A DNA stretch of 64,000 nucleotides from Saprospiraceae bacterium (GTDB taxonomy: Bacteria; Bacteroidota; Bacteroidia; Chitinophagales; Saprospiraceae): the NCBI GenBank assembly GCA_016710265.1, contig JADJJL010000004.1:1-64000 (forward strand), written 5' to 3'. This document shows positions 8,998 to 17,914 of the stretch, in pieces. The position numbers and the translations under genes were made by a program. The notes under the pieces were generated by a model, which was not told the origin of the DNA, ran no database searches, and was given only the letters and a program-made list of their open reading frames with translations. Each line of letters opens with the position of its first letter. The first letter of the stretch is position 1.

Positions 8998-9540
8998 ATG
9001 ATGAGATTCATTTTGTTCTTTTTATCCCTCTTTTTTCAAGTGGGATTAACAGGACAGGATGTATATTTTGCCAGGACGGTTTACGCAGATGATTTTTTAG
9101 AATGGAGTTTGCACGACAGTCTCAACGATCAAATAGGAGGATTAAGATCCAGAATGCTCCCAAAAGATCGCCTGGATGGCTGGGATCTGAGGGTAGGAGA
9201 TAAAATAGCATTTATCAGGAGATCTGGTTTTGGGACTCAGGTGCAATGGTTAGCGACGATCGGAGGGCAATCCTATACCTTATCGCAAACCTGGACAGGC
9301 CAATCAGATTCCTGGAGAATCACCAATAATATAACTTCTTATACCCTCAATTTGAGAATTGAGAATGATGGATTTGATTGGCGACTGCTCGATGGAGACA
9401 ATAAAACGGTTTTATCTATTTACAATGAATACACCAGAGACTTTAGAGATTGGGCCTTAGAATATGATGACGAAGAGATCGACCTGGATTGGGTCTTGGT
9501 TTCGTTGTTTTTGGTGATTAGGAATATACCTGTTCATTAA
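8998..9540 (+). CDS. exported protein of unknown function
   Basis: 180 residues with a signal peptide (MMRFILFFLSLFFQVGLTGQ), then a mixed beta-rich domain with many Trp and Asp residues (WDLRVGDKIAFIRR, DGFDWRLLDGDN, EEIDLDWVLVSLFLVI). No catalytic motif or known family was recognised. It follows the DUF3127 gene by 6 bp, so the two are probably co-transcribed. The 3' end of this gene was also duplicated into the decayed copy downstream, which shows that the pair was adjacent when the duplication occurred. Confidence 0.6.
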   Translation: MMRFILFFLSLFFQVGLTGQDVYFARTVYADDFLEWSLHDSLNDQIGGLRSRMLPKDRLDGWDLRVGDKIAFIRRSGFGTQVQWLATIGGQSYTLSQTWTGQSDSWRITNNITSYTLNLRIENDGFDWRLLDGDNKTVLSIYNEYTRDFRDWALEYDDEEIDLDWVLVSLFLVIRNIPVH

Positions 9541-9625
9541 TGGTTAATTGATAATTGACAATGAACAATGGAAAAGGATCAATGGTTAATGGACAATTGA
9601 CAATTGAAAATGGGCAATGGAGACT
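9541..9625. repeat. degenerate ACAATTGACAATGGACAATGG-like repeat
   Basis: About 85 bp of overlapping short units (ATTGACAAT, AACAATGG, AATGGACAATTG) between the exported-protein gene and the decayed duplicate. It differs from the AAAACTT repeat family elsewhere in the window. It sits exactly at the duplication junction and may mark the recombination site. Confidence 0.65.
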
Positions 9626-9635
9626 TGTCGTGCAA

Positions 9636-9873
9636 GAAGCGAATGGCAGGAAAAATATTTTACCAATTCTTCGGGCTTGGAAGGTAAAAGCAGGAGTTCG
9701 TGCTGAGACAGGCATCAAAACAACCAATGAAAATCAAGCTGGAGGAGGTAGTTTGGTTGGAGATACAAAGGCTACCTTAGAGATTGGGCTTTGGAATATA
9801 ATGATGAACAGATCGATCAGGATTGGGTATTGGTGTACTTGTTTTGGCGATTAAGTATTTGCCTATTTATTGA
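9636..9873 (+). pseudogene. decayed fused duplicate of DUF3127 gene and its downstream neighbour
   Basis: The first part (9636 to ~9773) aligns with the DUF3127 gene from about 8806 to 8940, including the GSLVGE-type linker. The second part (~9774-9873) aligns with the last 100 bp of the exported-protein gene (from about 9442). Roughly 500 bp lying between these two points in the parent locus are missing. A one-base insertion near 9676 breaks the DUF3127 frame. The small open frame of 99 codons that overlaps it is a by-product of the decay. No function is expected. Confidence 0.8.
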
Positions 9874-9997
9874 AGTCAAATTATAAATTGTTGATATTGG
9901 TAAAACTAATTTAGTATTTTTAACCTAGATATGAATATATTAGCTCATGCAATTATATTAAATTTCGAATGAGAATGTTTAAAATTTATGATATTCT

Positions 9998-10618
9998 ATG
10001 TTGACTAGATTGATTTTCATTGTAACACTGGTAATTTGCAACAATTTCTCATGTCATGACGCCAACCCAGATGATTCTAATCCTATCACACCAAGGGATA
10101 GTTGCATAGTGTATGAGTATATACAGGATAGCAATTCTCTAATCAATGCATATAATAAGTATGATTCAACACCGGGTTTTGGGTATGCTACAAAAGTGAA
10201 TTTGTTTAGTTATTTCAATATGGCTTCTTACCTTTCAGATTCCAAATTTTTATTTCATTTAATTTCACTTGATGAGAATAAACTTACTACTGATTATATT
10301 ATTTTTGCAGATATTCCAAATAAAATTGGATGTTTTGAATTGATAGAAGATTTGAGAAATGGCAGTGTGAATAAATTCTCAGAAGGATATTTTAGTAATT
10401 GGGATGATGATATAGTGGTAGATTCTTATAGTTTAGACACGTCCCGCTCAGATAATAAAATAGAAATCGTTTCTATTGATACTGTCAATAAAATCATAGA
10501 AGGACGTTTTACCTGTTCTTTTGTTTTTTCCAAAGACCGACCCAAACGTAGTCCTTACAACCTAGATACCATGCGGTTTTTTAATGGATATTTTATTGGA
10601 AAATATAAGGTGGAATGA
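9998..10618 (+). CDS. putative lipoprotein, tandem copy 1
   Basis: 206 residues with a hydrophobic N-terminus leading to Cys19 (NNFSCHDANPDD), consistent with an SPII lipoprotein, although the residues before the Cys are not ideal. The mature part opens with a short Asp/Pro linker and DSCIV, and ends in MRFFNGYFIGKY. The next gene encodes a clear paralogue with the same segments (FGYATKVN, DNKIEIVSIDTV, IIEGRFTCSF). A surface or periplasmic lipoprotein is likely. The family was not recognised and no enzymatic motif is visible. AT-richness is higher than in the housekeeping genes nearby. Confidence 0.6.
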   Translation: MLTRLIFIVTLVICNNFSCHDANPDDSNPITPRDSCIVYEYIQDSNSLINAYNKYDSTPGFGYATKVNLFSYFNMASYLSDSKFLFHLISLDENKLTTDYIIFADIPNKIGCFELIEDLRNGSVNKFSEGYFSNWDDDIVVDSYSLDTSRSDNKIEIVSIDTVNKIIEGRFTCSFVFSKDRPKRSPYNLDTMRFFNGYFIGKYKVE

Positions 10619-10620
10619 GT

Positions 10621-10660
10621 TTAGTTTAGTTTTAATTTTGAATTATGAGTTTTGAATTGA
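10621..10660. repeat. AGTTTTAA/GAATTATGAG-type short repeat
   Basis: A degenerate repeat block (TTTAGTTTTAATTTTGAATT and similar) directly after the first lipoprotein gene. It belongs with the AAAACTT family seen at 1445-1575. Confidence 0.5.
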
Positions 10661-10687
10661 GCTTTGTATCTCTTAATTATTTTTGAA

Positions 10688-11320
10688 ATGATTGTAAAAT
10701 TTTATATTTTATTGGTTTTAGTTTTTGGGTATTTACTGATTTTCTCATGCCGTGACGCTGGCCCTGATGATCCAAATCCTCCAACACCCAAAGACAGTTG
10801 CATTGTCATTGAACCTATCCTGGACTCAATTTCAAAAATAAGGGTGTATACTATTAAGGATTCTATTTTGGATTTTGGATATGCCACAAAAGTAAATACA
10901 CTTAGTTTTTTTAACCTAGGAGTAGATAGAAATAATGAAAGAATTCTTATTCATTTATTTTCCCAAGATCAGAATGGTGATTTAAGTGACTTATTAATAT
11001 TTAGTTTGAAAAAGGTTACATTGGGTTGCTATGATATTAAAGCTGATTGTAATAGATCAGGCGTTAATGGGCGTGTAAACAATTGTTCTGTGTTTGAAAC
11101 CAATTATGGTGACGTTTTGATAAATTCTTATATACTAGATACTAATCGCATAGACAATAAGGTTGAGATCGTTTCCATAGACACAGTGCAGAAAATCATC
11201 GAAGGCCGTTTTGCATGTACTTTCATCTTTCCTCAAGATCGAGTAAATCTTGACCCAGGTAACCCCGATACGATTCGTTTTTTTAATGGATATTTTAAAG
11301 GGAGATATATGGAGAGGTGA
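10688..11320 (+). CDS. putative lipoprotein, tandem copy 2
   Basis: About 210 residues starting at ATG 10688; a TTG at 10664 would add eight residues before an otherwise normal signal peptide. The hydrophobic stretch FYILLVLVFGYLLIFSC ends at a lipidation-type Cys, followed by the linker DAGPDDPNPPTPKDSCIV. It is a paralogue of the preceding gene along its whole length, with the highest similarity in VEIVSIDTVQKIIEGRF and the C-terminal IRFFNGYFKGRY. The pair arose by tandem duplication. Function unknown; export and membrane anchoring are the only supported statements. Confidence 0.6.
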   Translation: MIVKFYILLVLVFGYLLIFSCRDAGPDDPNPPTPKDSCIVIEPILDSISKIRVYTIKDSILDFGYATKVNTLSFFNLGVDRNNERILIHLFSQDQNGDLSDLLIFSLKKVTLGCYDIKADCNRSGVNGRVNNCSVFETNYGDVLINSYILDTNRIDNKVEIVSIDTVQKIIEGRFACTFIFPQDRVNLDPGNPDTIRFFNGYFKGRYMER

Positions 11321-11358
11321 ATTTAGTTATGAGTTATGAATTTTGAGTTTTAAGTTAT
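11321..11358. repeat. AGTTATGAATTTTGAGTTTTAAG short repeat
   Basis: Degenerate units of the same family as at 10621-10660, again immediately after the stop codon of a lipoprotein gene. Confidence 0.5.
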
Positions 11359-11437
11359 GGGATGTGATTTAATGAAATCCGTTGACAGGTTTGTTATATC
11401 TGTTATCCAACTGTGGAAAATGATAATTTTCAGAAAA

Positions 11438-11470
11438 AAAAAGTCCGATTGGGTTTCAATCGGACTTTTT
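11438..11470. terminator. bidirectional intrinsic terminator
   Basis: A perfect inverted repeat of AAAAAGTCCGATTG with CAATCGGACTTTTT around a 5-nt loop. It ends in a T-run on both strands. It lies between the plus-strand lipoprotein pair and the converging minus-strand lipoprotein gene and can serve both. Confidence 0.9.
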
Positions 11471-11490
11471 AGAGATCAACAAATGTTGAT

Positions 11491-11916
11491 TTATTCTGTC
11501 AGCAAACTAAAATCTTTTGCATCCTTCACGGTAAATATGTAAGATCTGGTGCAGGTCTCATGGACATAAATATCATATCCACCTACGATTCCAGTCAACC
11601 GAATTCTTTTATACTTGGCATCCATAATTCCATTGTAAATATTGTCCGGAACTGTTTCTGCAAATTCGATTTTAATGGTATAGTCGTAGTTGTCCGGATC
11701 TCTTACAAACAAAGTGCGTCCTCCCTGCAATACATTGCGATTGCGGAGCTCAATTTCGATGCTCAGTGGTTTTCCCTCACAAGGCATTGTTTTGCCACAG
11801 GGGCCTTTACAATCGGTTCTGGCGGCGAATGCAGTAATGCCTTTGATGGTCGAACCTCCTGTACTGCAAGAAGTCAAAATAAGGGTGATGGAAAATAGAA
11901 AAAATAAATATCTCAT
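11491..11916 (-). CDS. small lipoprotein, unknown function
   Basis: 141 residues. The signal peptide with a lipobox-like LILTSC at residues 12-17 predicts an SPII lipoprotein. The mature domain contains a Cys cluster (RTDCKGPCGKTMPCEG) that could form disulfides or bind metal, then beta-rich sequence (PLSIEIELRNRN, YDYTIKIEF, YDIYVHETCTRSYIF). No known family was recognised. It is followed by a strong bidirectional terminator. The S46 peptidase gene lies just upstream, ending 12 bp before this start when its frameshift is taken into account, so the two may be co-transcribed. Confidence 0.6.
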   Translation of the reverse strand: MRYLFFLFSITLILTSCSTGGSTIKGITAFAARTDCKGPCGKTMPCEGKPLSIEIELRNRNVLQGGRTLFVRDPDNYDYTIKIEFAETVPDNIYNGIMDAKYKRIRLTGIVGGYDIYVHETCTRSYIFTVKDAKDFSLLTE

Positions 11917-11928
11917 GGATGTTTTAAT

Positions 11929-14008
11929 TTATTTACCTAGTAATTCGTCGTGAATTCGGTCAGCGCGATAGATGTATTTTAATGCAGCGATGATTCCACC
12001 CGCGTGTACACAAACAGATCTGTTGGCAGTCTCGTCATAAATAAAATTACCAGGCAAAGGACTCGATGTTTCCATCAAAAATTAAACCTACGGCTTCTTT
12101 GTTTTTATTGATGATCGGGCTTCCTGAATTACCTCCGATGATGTCATTGGTGGCCACAAAATTAAGAGGAGACCTCAATAGTTCTTGTGGAGGATTTTGC
12201 CATCTGGTTGGTAAAGACCAAGGGAATTTTCCACCGTTTGAATAATGGCGATCGTACATTCCATAATAACTGGTCATGATGGGAGCTGAAGTTCCATTGT
12301 ATTTATAACCTGTGACTTTACCATCTGCCAATCTTAAAGTAAAGGTGGCATCCGGTGGTAAGTTTGAGCCTTTTACTGCAAAAACTGAATTGGCGATTCT
12401 TGCTTCCAAAGCTCTTCTTCTTGGTGTACTGGATTGGAACGCTTCTACTGCTTCATTGTATTTAGGTACCAAAATTCTGCTGATGTCTAAGATTGGATCG
12501 TCGGCTTTTTTAAATTTCTTTGCATCATAGCCTAAGATTTTTTCTAATTTTTCTGCATCTGTAAAATCGGTTTTCTTAAGTAATTTTGTGACACGTTCTT
12601 CTGCTGATTTACCGTCTAAAATTTTACCAACAAAACGATTGTCCGGATGCTCATATTTTTGCAATTCGTTGAGATAGGTCACAAAATATTCTTTTTCCTT
12701 ATCGGAATTAATTTCTTTGGCAAAATTTCTAATTTGACCTTTTAATTTATCCAATGCGGCCGCGTTGTCCGGCATGTCTAAAGTTTTTTCATATTTTCCC
12801 ACAGCGTGGATCAAATTTACAATGGCTCCTTTAATTCCACCCGGACCTGCAAGCGTAACCAATGGTGCATACTTTTTTAAACCTTCCACTGCAACAGAGA
12901 GTGCTTCCCATGGATCTTCTCCTTTTATTTTTGTGTTTTTACGGATATCGTCTTCCATGGCTTTTTTACGGGCCATCAAGTTTGGATTTCTCAATCCACC
13001 CAATATTCCTCCAAATGCTTTTTGGCTATTGGCAAGACCAAAAATGTCATTTTGTAAATCTACACTTGGTTTCATTGCGTATTCTTTTTCAAGAATATTG
13101 ATTCGATTGGTCAACATTTCCAATTGTAATGGATATCTGTAATCGCGGTCGTATTCCAATTGTTTATGGGTACGGTAGCGTTCTGTATTCCCAGGATTTC
13201 CTATGACAAAAACAGGTTCGTTTTCGCTGATACCATTTGGATTGAATTTAAAATAATTGGCGCTGGTGTTTAGTGGATTGCCATTTTCATCATAAGCTCT
13301 CCAAAAAGTATAGTCAAGCGTATATCTAGGATAGGTAAAATTATCAGGATCACCACCGAAAAAGCCCAAGTCTGTTTCCGGGATCATAACCAAGCGGATG
13401 TCACTGAATTTTTTGTAACCGTACAAGCTAAATCTACCACCGCTGTAATAAGTGACCGTTTGAATTCTAAGTCCTTTCCATCCATCCATTTGTTCGTATT
13501 CTCTTTTGATCTGAGCTACGGCACTGTCTTGGAATAGTTTTCTCTGATTGTCATCTTTCGCTTTGTCCATTTCTTTGATGATGCGATTGGATACATCCGC
13601 GACCATAATAAGTTGCTCTACAAAAAGTCCTTCTGATTTGCGTTCATCCGCCAAGGTTGACGCATAAAAGCCATTTTTGTCAAAATCTTCACCTTCTTTT
13701 TGTAAGGCGGTAACCACATCTCTGGAACAATGGTGATTGGTCATAATCAATCCATTGGGAGATACAAAGGATGCTGAGCACCAACTTGCAAATCTCAAAG
13801 AGGATTTTCTGACATCGTCAAACCATTTATCCTCAGGTGTAAAATTGTAGGCTTCTTTAAACCAGGCTTTGGGTGGATTTTCAAAAGTCCACATTTTACC
13901 AAAATCAAATCTTTTGGGAATGGCTTGGTCATCTTGAGAAAATCCATAAAAATTTACTAAAATGCTAAAAGCCAATAAGTTAAATAATTTTTTTGAAAAT
14001 AGATTCAT
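11929..14008 (-). CDS. S46 family dipeptidyl peptidase, frameshifted near its 3' end
   Basis: Exported serine dipeptidyl peptidase of the DPP7/DPP11 family, which releases dipeptides from the N-termini of oligopeptides in the periplasm. The chosen start (ATG 14008) begins a signal peptide ending GFSQ; a promoter element lies just upstream. The catalytic His is in TNHHC (residue ~93), the Ser in GGNSGSP (~628), and an Asp lies in the GGDPDNFTYPR region. FDG after the Ser matches DPP7 (Gly) rather than DPP11 (Arg), suggesting hydrophobic rather than acidic specificity. The frame stops at 12047, but a one-base shift near 12056-12065 restores a normal ending (NFIYDETANRSVCVH through DELLGK) with a stop at 11929. 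Confidence 0.85.
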
Positions 14009-14029
14009 GTTTTTTATATTTGAAGAATG

Positions 14030-14037
14030 CAAAGATA
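14030..14037 (-). promoter_or_regulatory. -7 promoter element TATCTTTG for S46 peptidase gene
   Basis: A perfect TAnnTTTG match on the minus strand, 22 bp upstream of ATG 14008. It supports that start over the in-frame ATG at 14089, which lies upstream of the element and overlaps the preceding gene. Confidence 0.6.
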
Positions 14038-14060
14038 AATCAACGCCCATTAGAATCCTT

Positions 14061-15917
14061 TTATTTTTGTATTTGCAGGGCTTTTTCAATGGACTGGATG
14101 GTGATGGGGTGGTAGTATTTACGAAATTTTGTGAAAGACTCCTTGGCCCAATTTGCTTGATTGTTTTGAATCAATTCTTCAAACAATGGCAATATTAATT
14201 TACGACGACCCACTCTTTCTAGATATCCATCAATGGGTTTCCGGAAAATGTCTGCATATCCAGATTTGATCAGATAAATATACCAGACAAAAGCTATTTC
14301 AGCATTTTGAATTTCTGATAATTTGAATTCAGATTCTAAATTTGGAATCAACCATTTTGCCTCTTTTGAATCGAGCGATCTTATAAAATGCAGCCATTCA
14401 TGGGTAGACCAGTTTTGGGTATTTGATTTTTTTAAAACTTGGGATTGTATAAAATTATTTCGAACGCTGTCCACTTTGTCAAATAGAATGGTTGACCAGG
14501 AAGGCTTAAACAATGGGAGACCGGGTTGATAAATAAATAGCTGAATGGTATCTTGAATTTCTTTGGAAGCTGTGGGGAAATGACTATTGAAAAATTGAAC
14601 AAATCCTTCCGTATCGTTGGATTTAAAAGCAAAATTTTTGAAGTAGTTATTTAAAAATCGATCCCACTCTTCTCTTCCCAGACGTTCTTCCAAATATCTC
14701 AACAATAATTTTCCTTTTTCATACGCAATGTCACTAAGAGAAAGTTCAGGATCCTTATACCATAAATCGAGCTTTAGTTTTGTCAATTCGGGTTCCATAT
14801 CATTCAGTGTTTTTTGAAGATCCTGAAATCCGAGCAAAGAAAGCATGTCAGCGTATTCTTTGCCGTAAATTTTTTCCATGATCCTGCTTTCAAAATAGGT
14901 GGTAAAACCTTCATTTAACCAGAAGTCCTGCCATGTAGCATTGGTCACCAGATTTCCTGACCAGGAGTGGGCCAATTCATGGGCCAATAAAGAGGTGAGC
15001 GAACGATCACCGGCTATGACGGTAGGCGTGAGAAAAGTGAGGCGAGGATTTTCCATTCCACCAAATGGGAATCCGGTTGGGAGTACAATGACATCATATC
15101 TCGACCCTGTATAAGGACCATACAGGGATTCTGCGGCCTCTACCATTTTTTCCAAATCTGCAAATTCCCATGCTGCAGATTTTAACAAGAGAGAATCGGC
15201 ATATACCCCTGTACGTGCACCAATGGGTGCATAATGAAAATCTCCGACTGCAAGTGCCATCAAATAAGCAGGAACAGGATGTTCCATCTTAAATTGATAT
15301 TTGCCCTCTTTGTTTTTCTCTGTTGGGTTGGAGGCACTCATCAACGCGATCATTCCGGAAGGTACTTGTATGCTGGCATTGTAAGTGAATCGAATGGCGG
15401 GTCCGTCCTGACAGGGTATCCAGCTTCTCGCATATATGGATTGGCTTTGTGTAAATAGACAAGCTTGTTTTTTAGAAAGAGTTAAATCTGCATCCAACCA
15501 TTGCAAGGCCAAAGCATCGGGTGTAGTGGAATAATATAGAATTACCTTGTTGGTATTTTTTTTGATTTTGACAGTCAACTCATCTCCAAGGATACTGTCG
15601 CGGTTCTCGACGTAAAAATCAGTAGAACTCCTATTTCCGTCATTTTGAACAATCATAACAGAATCAATGACTAAATCCATCATGTCAAAAATGATTCGTT
15701 CTGATTGATGATTTGTAATATCCCACGAAGCTATCCCATGTAATATTTTCTTATCAAAATCACAGATAAGCTGTAAATCAAGATGCGTAGTAACGGCTTC
15801 CTGGGGTCTTGAAAAGCTATGTGGATCGGGTCTTTCTTTTTTTGCTTCATTTGGATCATCGCAAGATGTAAAAATGAAACTAAGAAGTATGATTAGTTTT
15901 AAGCCGATTGAATTCAT
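14061..15917 (-). CDS. M1 family aminopeptidase, lipoprotein
   Basis: 618 residues, zinc aminopeptidase related to leukotriene A4 hydrolase/aminopeptidase B. The signal peptide ends in a lipobox (FTSC, Cys19), so it should be membrane-anchored. The N-terminal beta domain (~40-225) is followed by the catalytic domain. GGMEN (286-290) binds the substrate amino terminus; His313, His317 and Glu336 (HELAH...NEGF) bind zinc and Glu314 is the catalytic base. The C-terminal ~200 residues are a helical domain as in LTA4H. It removes N-terminal residues from peptides, complementing the S46, M20 and S9 peptidases nearby. The gap to the upstream WbqC-like gene is only 14 bp. Confidence 0.9.
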   Translation of the reverse strand: MNSIGLKLIILLSFIFTSCDDPNEAKKERPDPHSFSRPQEAVTTHLDLQLICDFDKKILHGIASWDITNHQSERIIFDMMDLVIDSVMIVQNDGNRSSTDFYVENRDSILGDELTVKIKKNTNKVILYYSTTPDALALQWLDADLTLSKKQACLFTQSQSIYARSWIPCQDGPAIRFTYNASIQVPSGMIALMSASNPTEKNKEGKYQFKMEHPVPAYLMALAVGDFHYAPIGARTGVYADSLLLKSAAWEFADLEKMVEAAESLYGPYTGSRYDVIVLPTGFPFGGMENPRLTFLTPTVIAGDRSLTSLLAHELAHSWSGNLVTNATWQDFWLNEGFTTYFESRIMEKIYGKEYADMLSLLGFQDLQKTLNDMEPELTKLKLDLWYKDPELSLSDIAYEKGKLLLRYLEERLGREEWDRFLNNYFKNFAFKSNDTEGFVQFFNSHFPTASKEIQDTIQLFIYQPGLPLFKPSWSTILFDKVDSVRNNFIQSQVLKKSNTQNWSTHEWLHFIRSLDSKEAKWLIPNLESEFKLSEIQNAEIAFVWYIYLIKSGYADIFRKPIDGYLERVGRRKLILPLFEELIQNNQANWAKESFTKFRKYYHPITIQSIEKALQIQK

Positions 15918-15931
15918 GGTATAGAATTATT

Positions 15932-16579
15932 TTATAAAACAGAATTTGAAATGAGAGGACGGGTTTGATAGATCCAATTCATGGTCTCCGGACCCATAAA
16001 AAAAATTTGATCCAGTATGCTGATGCATTGAGGTCTCATGGACAGACCGGGGATTTTGGGAAGTAATTTTTCAGAAAGTGTGAATGGAATAAATTTTGAT
16101 CTAAGATCGGTCACATCGGTTTTGTATTCTTTTTGATAAGTGTCTGTAGAAGAAATATTCACTGAAACTTTTAAAGTGCGAATTATCCATTGGAGACAAT
16201 TTGAATTAAAATCTATTAAAAAAGTTTCCCGTTTATTTAAAAGCTCATTTAATTCATCTTTGTAAAAAGAAAAATAAGGACTCTTGCCATAAGTGGATTG
16301 TAATGCTTTAAGATGTTGTGCAGGCCAACCATCAGTATAGGATATTTTCACATCGCGGATGGCCATTTGTTCATTTTTACCTTGGATTAGAGGGATGGTT
16401 AGATGGAACAAATTTTGGTCTTGACCAATATAATATCTATTTCTAAAGCTTCTTTTTTGATAATTTTCGTTGGTCTCAATTAAAATTTTATCTTCTGTAG
16501 CCAGGATAAACAAAAGTGTAGGTGGAAAAACCTGAGTTTCTATACAAACCATATCAAACGCGAAGATAAGGTTTTTCAT
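15932..16579 (-). CDS. WbqC-like family protein
   Basis: About 215 residues from ATG 16579; an ATG at 16552 directly before VCIETQVFPP is also possible. The sequence shows WbqC-family features: VFPPTLLFILATEDKI, ETNENYQKRSFRNRYYI, LFHLTIPLIQG and a QSTYGKSPYFSFY block. The family is found in polysaccharide biosynthesis clusters and resembles amide- or acyl-transfer proteins, but its chemistry is not firmly established. It lies 14 bp upstream of the M1 aminopeptidase and is divergent from the glycosyltransferase gene. The mRNA starts of the two divergent genes must lie within about 75 bp. Confidence 0.75.
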   Translation of the reverse strand: MKNLIFAFDMVCIETQVFPPTLLFILATEDKILIETNENYQKRSFRNRYYIGQDQNLFHLTIPLIQGKNEQMAIRDVKISYTDGWPAQHLKALQSTYGKSPYFSFYKDELNELLNKRETFLIDFNSNCLQWIIRTLKVSVNISSTDTYQKEYKTDVTDLRSKFIPFTLSEKLLPKIPGLSMRPQCISILDQIFFMGPETMNWIYQTRPLISNSVL

Positions 16580-16611
16580 GGATGTTGTTTTTAAAATAAT
16601 CAAGTTCAAGT

Positions 16612-16645
16612 TTTGAAAACGATACTACTTTTACAAATAGATTTG
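16612..16645 (+). promoter_or_regulatory. Bacteroidota promoter for glycosyltransferase gene
   Basis: TTTG (16612-16615) and TAGATTTG (16638-16645), spaced by 22 bp. The -7 element ends 9 bp before ATG 16655. That rules against the in-frame upstream TTG at 16613, which would lie within the promoter. Confidence 0.65.
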
Positions 16646-16654
16646 AAATTTAAA

Positions 16655-17914
16655 ATGGATCACACGATACAAAATTACTTGGATAAAAGACCTTTTATTA
16701 GGCCTCTTTCAACAGTTACACCTTCTGAAGATCTAAAAATGATAGTTGTGATTCCAGCTTTTCGTGAGGATCAATTATTTGAAGCTTTGGAATCATTGAT
16801 GAATGCTTCTCCATTAGATTACCGAGTTGAAATAATTCCAGTACTAAATTATCCAGATAATTCTGATGGCTTGGATCAAGAATTTCATAGTCAACAATAT
16901 GAGGAATTGGTAGGAAAATATGGTCATCAGATCAAAGGAAAAATTGTTGTACTTCCTATACTCCCCATTCCTCTCCCTGAGAAATCTGCAGGTGTAGGTC
17001 TAGTACGACAAATTGGAATGAATGAAGCTGCGAGGAGATTTTCTTTGGTCGGAAATTCAAATGGAATTATCGTAAATTTTGATGCAGATTGTGTTTGCAA
17101 TCCGGATTATTTTAAAGAAATAGATGCTTACTATCAATCAGCCAATGCAAAGCCTTGTTTAAGTATTGGTTTTGAACATCCTTTGGATCATCTTAATGAA
17201 ACTTCCAAATCTGCAATCGTGGATTATGAATTGCATCTGCGATATTATATTCAAGCACAAAAATGGATTCGTTATCCATTTGCTTATCATACACTTGGTT
17301 CTTGTTTTGCAATCACTGTATCAGAGTATTGTAGACAGGGTGGTATGAATCAAAGGAAGGCTGGTGAGGATTTTTATTTTATGCACAAATTTTCGATCCA
17401 TGAGCAATTGGGTGAAATTAAAAAACCTTTGGTTTATCCATCTTCTCGTGAATCTCTGAGGGTTCCATTTGGAACAGGTAAGGCCATTACAGATTATCTC
17501 CACCAAGGAATTCAAAAGAGTTATGCCTTGAAAGCCATCCTGGAGTTTGGAGATTTATTTAATTCTGCAAAAGAGTATTTAAAATTTTCAGAATTAGACA
17601 TGGAATTGTTTTGGATAAACAAATCGCAATTTGCCTGGGAGTGTATTAAAAAACAAGGAGTGGTTTCTGAAATTTTGCAATTGAAAAAGAATACATCGGA
17701 TTATAAGAACCTCGTGGACCGATATCAAAAATGGTTGAATCCATTTAGGCTGATGAAATTTCTGCATGAATTAAGAGATTTGTCTTACCCTGATCTGGAA
17801 GTGGGTCAATGCGCCAGGGAATTATTGGTATTAAAGGGAATAGATATTTCTACGATTCAATCAAACGAAGAATTGCTGATCGTTTTTCGTAAATTGGATG
17901 ATGAAGTTTCTTAA
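16655..17914 (+). CDS. family 2-like glycosyltransferase
   Basis: 419 residues from ATG 16655. The GT-A fold begins with MIVVIPAFREDQLFEALESL, the nucleotide-sugar binding strand of GT2-type enzymes. IIVNFDADCVCNPDYF carries the DxD-type metal/nucleotide motif. A later GGMNQRKAGEDFYFMHK supplies the acidic ED pair expected for the catalytic base. No membrane segment or export signal is seen, so it acts in the cytoplasm or at the inner membrane face. The acceptor is unknown; the divergent WbqC-like neighbour suggests surface polysaccharide assembly. Its stop overlaps the converging DUF2490 gene by 4 bp. Confidence 0.75.
   Translation: MDHTIQNYLDKRPFIRPLSTVTPSEDLKMIVVIPAFREDQLFEALESLMNASPLDYRVEIIPVLNYPDNSDGLDQEFHSQQYEELVGKYGHQIKGKIVVLPILPIPLPEKSAGVGLVRQIGMNEAARRFSLVGNSNGIIVNFDADCVCNPDYFKEIDAYYQSANAKPCLSIGFEHPLDHLNETSKSAIVDYELHLRYYIQAQKWIRYPFAYHTLGSCFAITVSEYCRQGGMNQRKAGEDFYFMHKFSIHEQLGEIKKPLVYPSSRESLRVPFGTGKAITDYLHQGIQKSYALKAILEFGDLFNSAKEYLKFSELDMELFWINKSQFAWECIKKQGVVSEILQLKKNTSDYKNLVDRYQKWLNPFRLMKFLHELRDLSYPDLEVGQCARELLVLKGIDISTIQSNEELLIVFRKLDDEVS

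Noticed and set aside
9555..9854. 99-codon open frame as a real gene
   Set aside because: It combines repeat sequence with out-of-frame pieces of a decayed duplicate; better explained as a pseudogene.
11357..11542. Short plus-strand frame of 61 codons
   Set aside because: It runs through the bidirectional terminator hairpin and into the converging lipoprotein gene; composition is non-coding.
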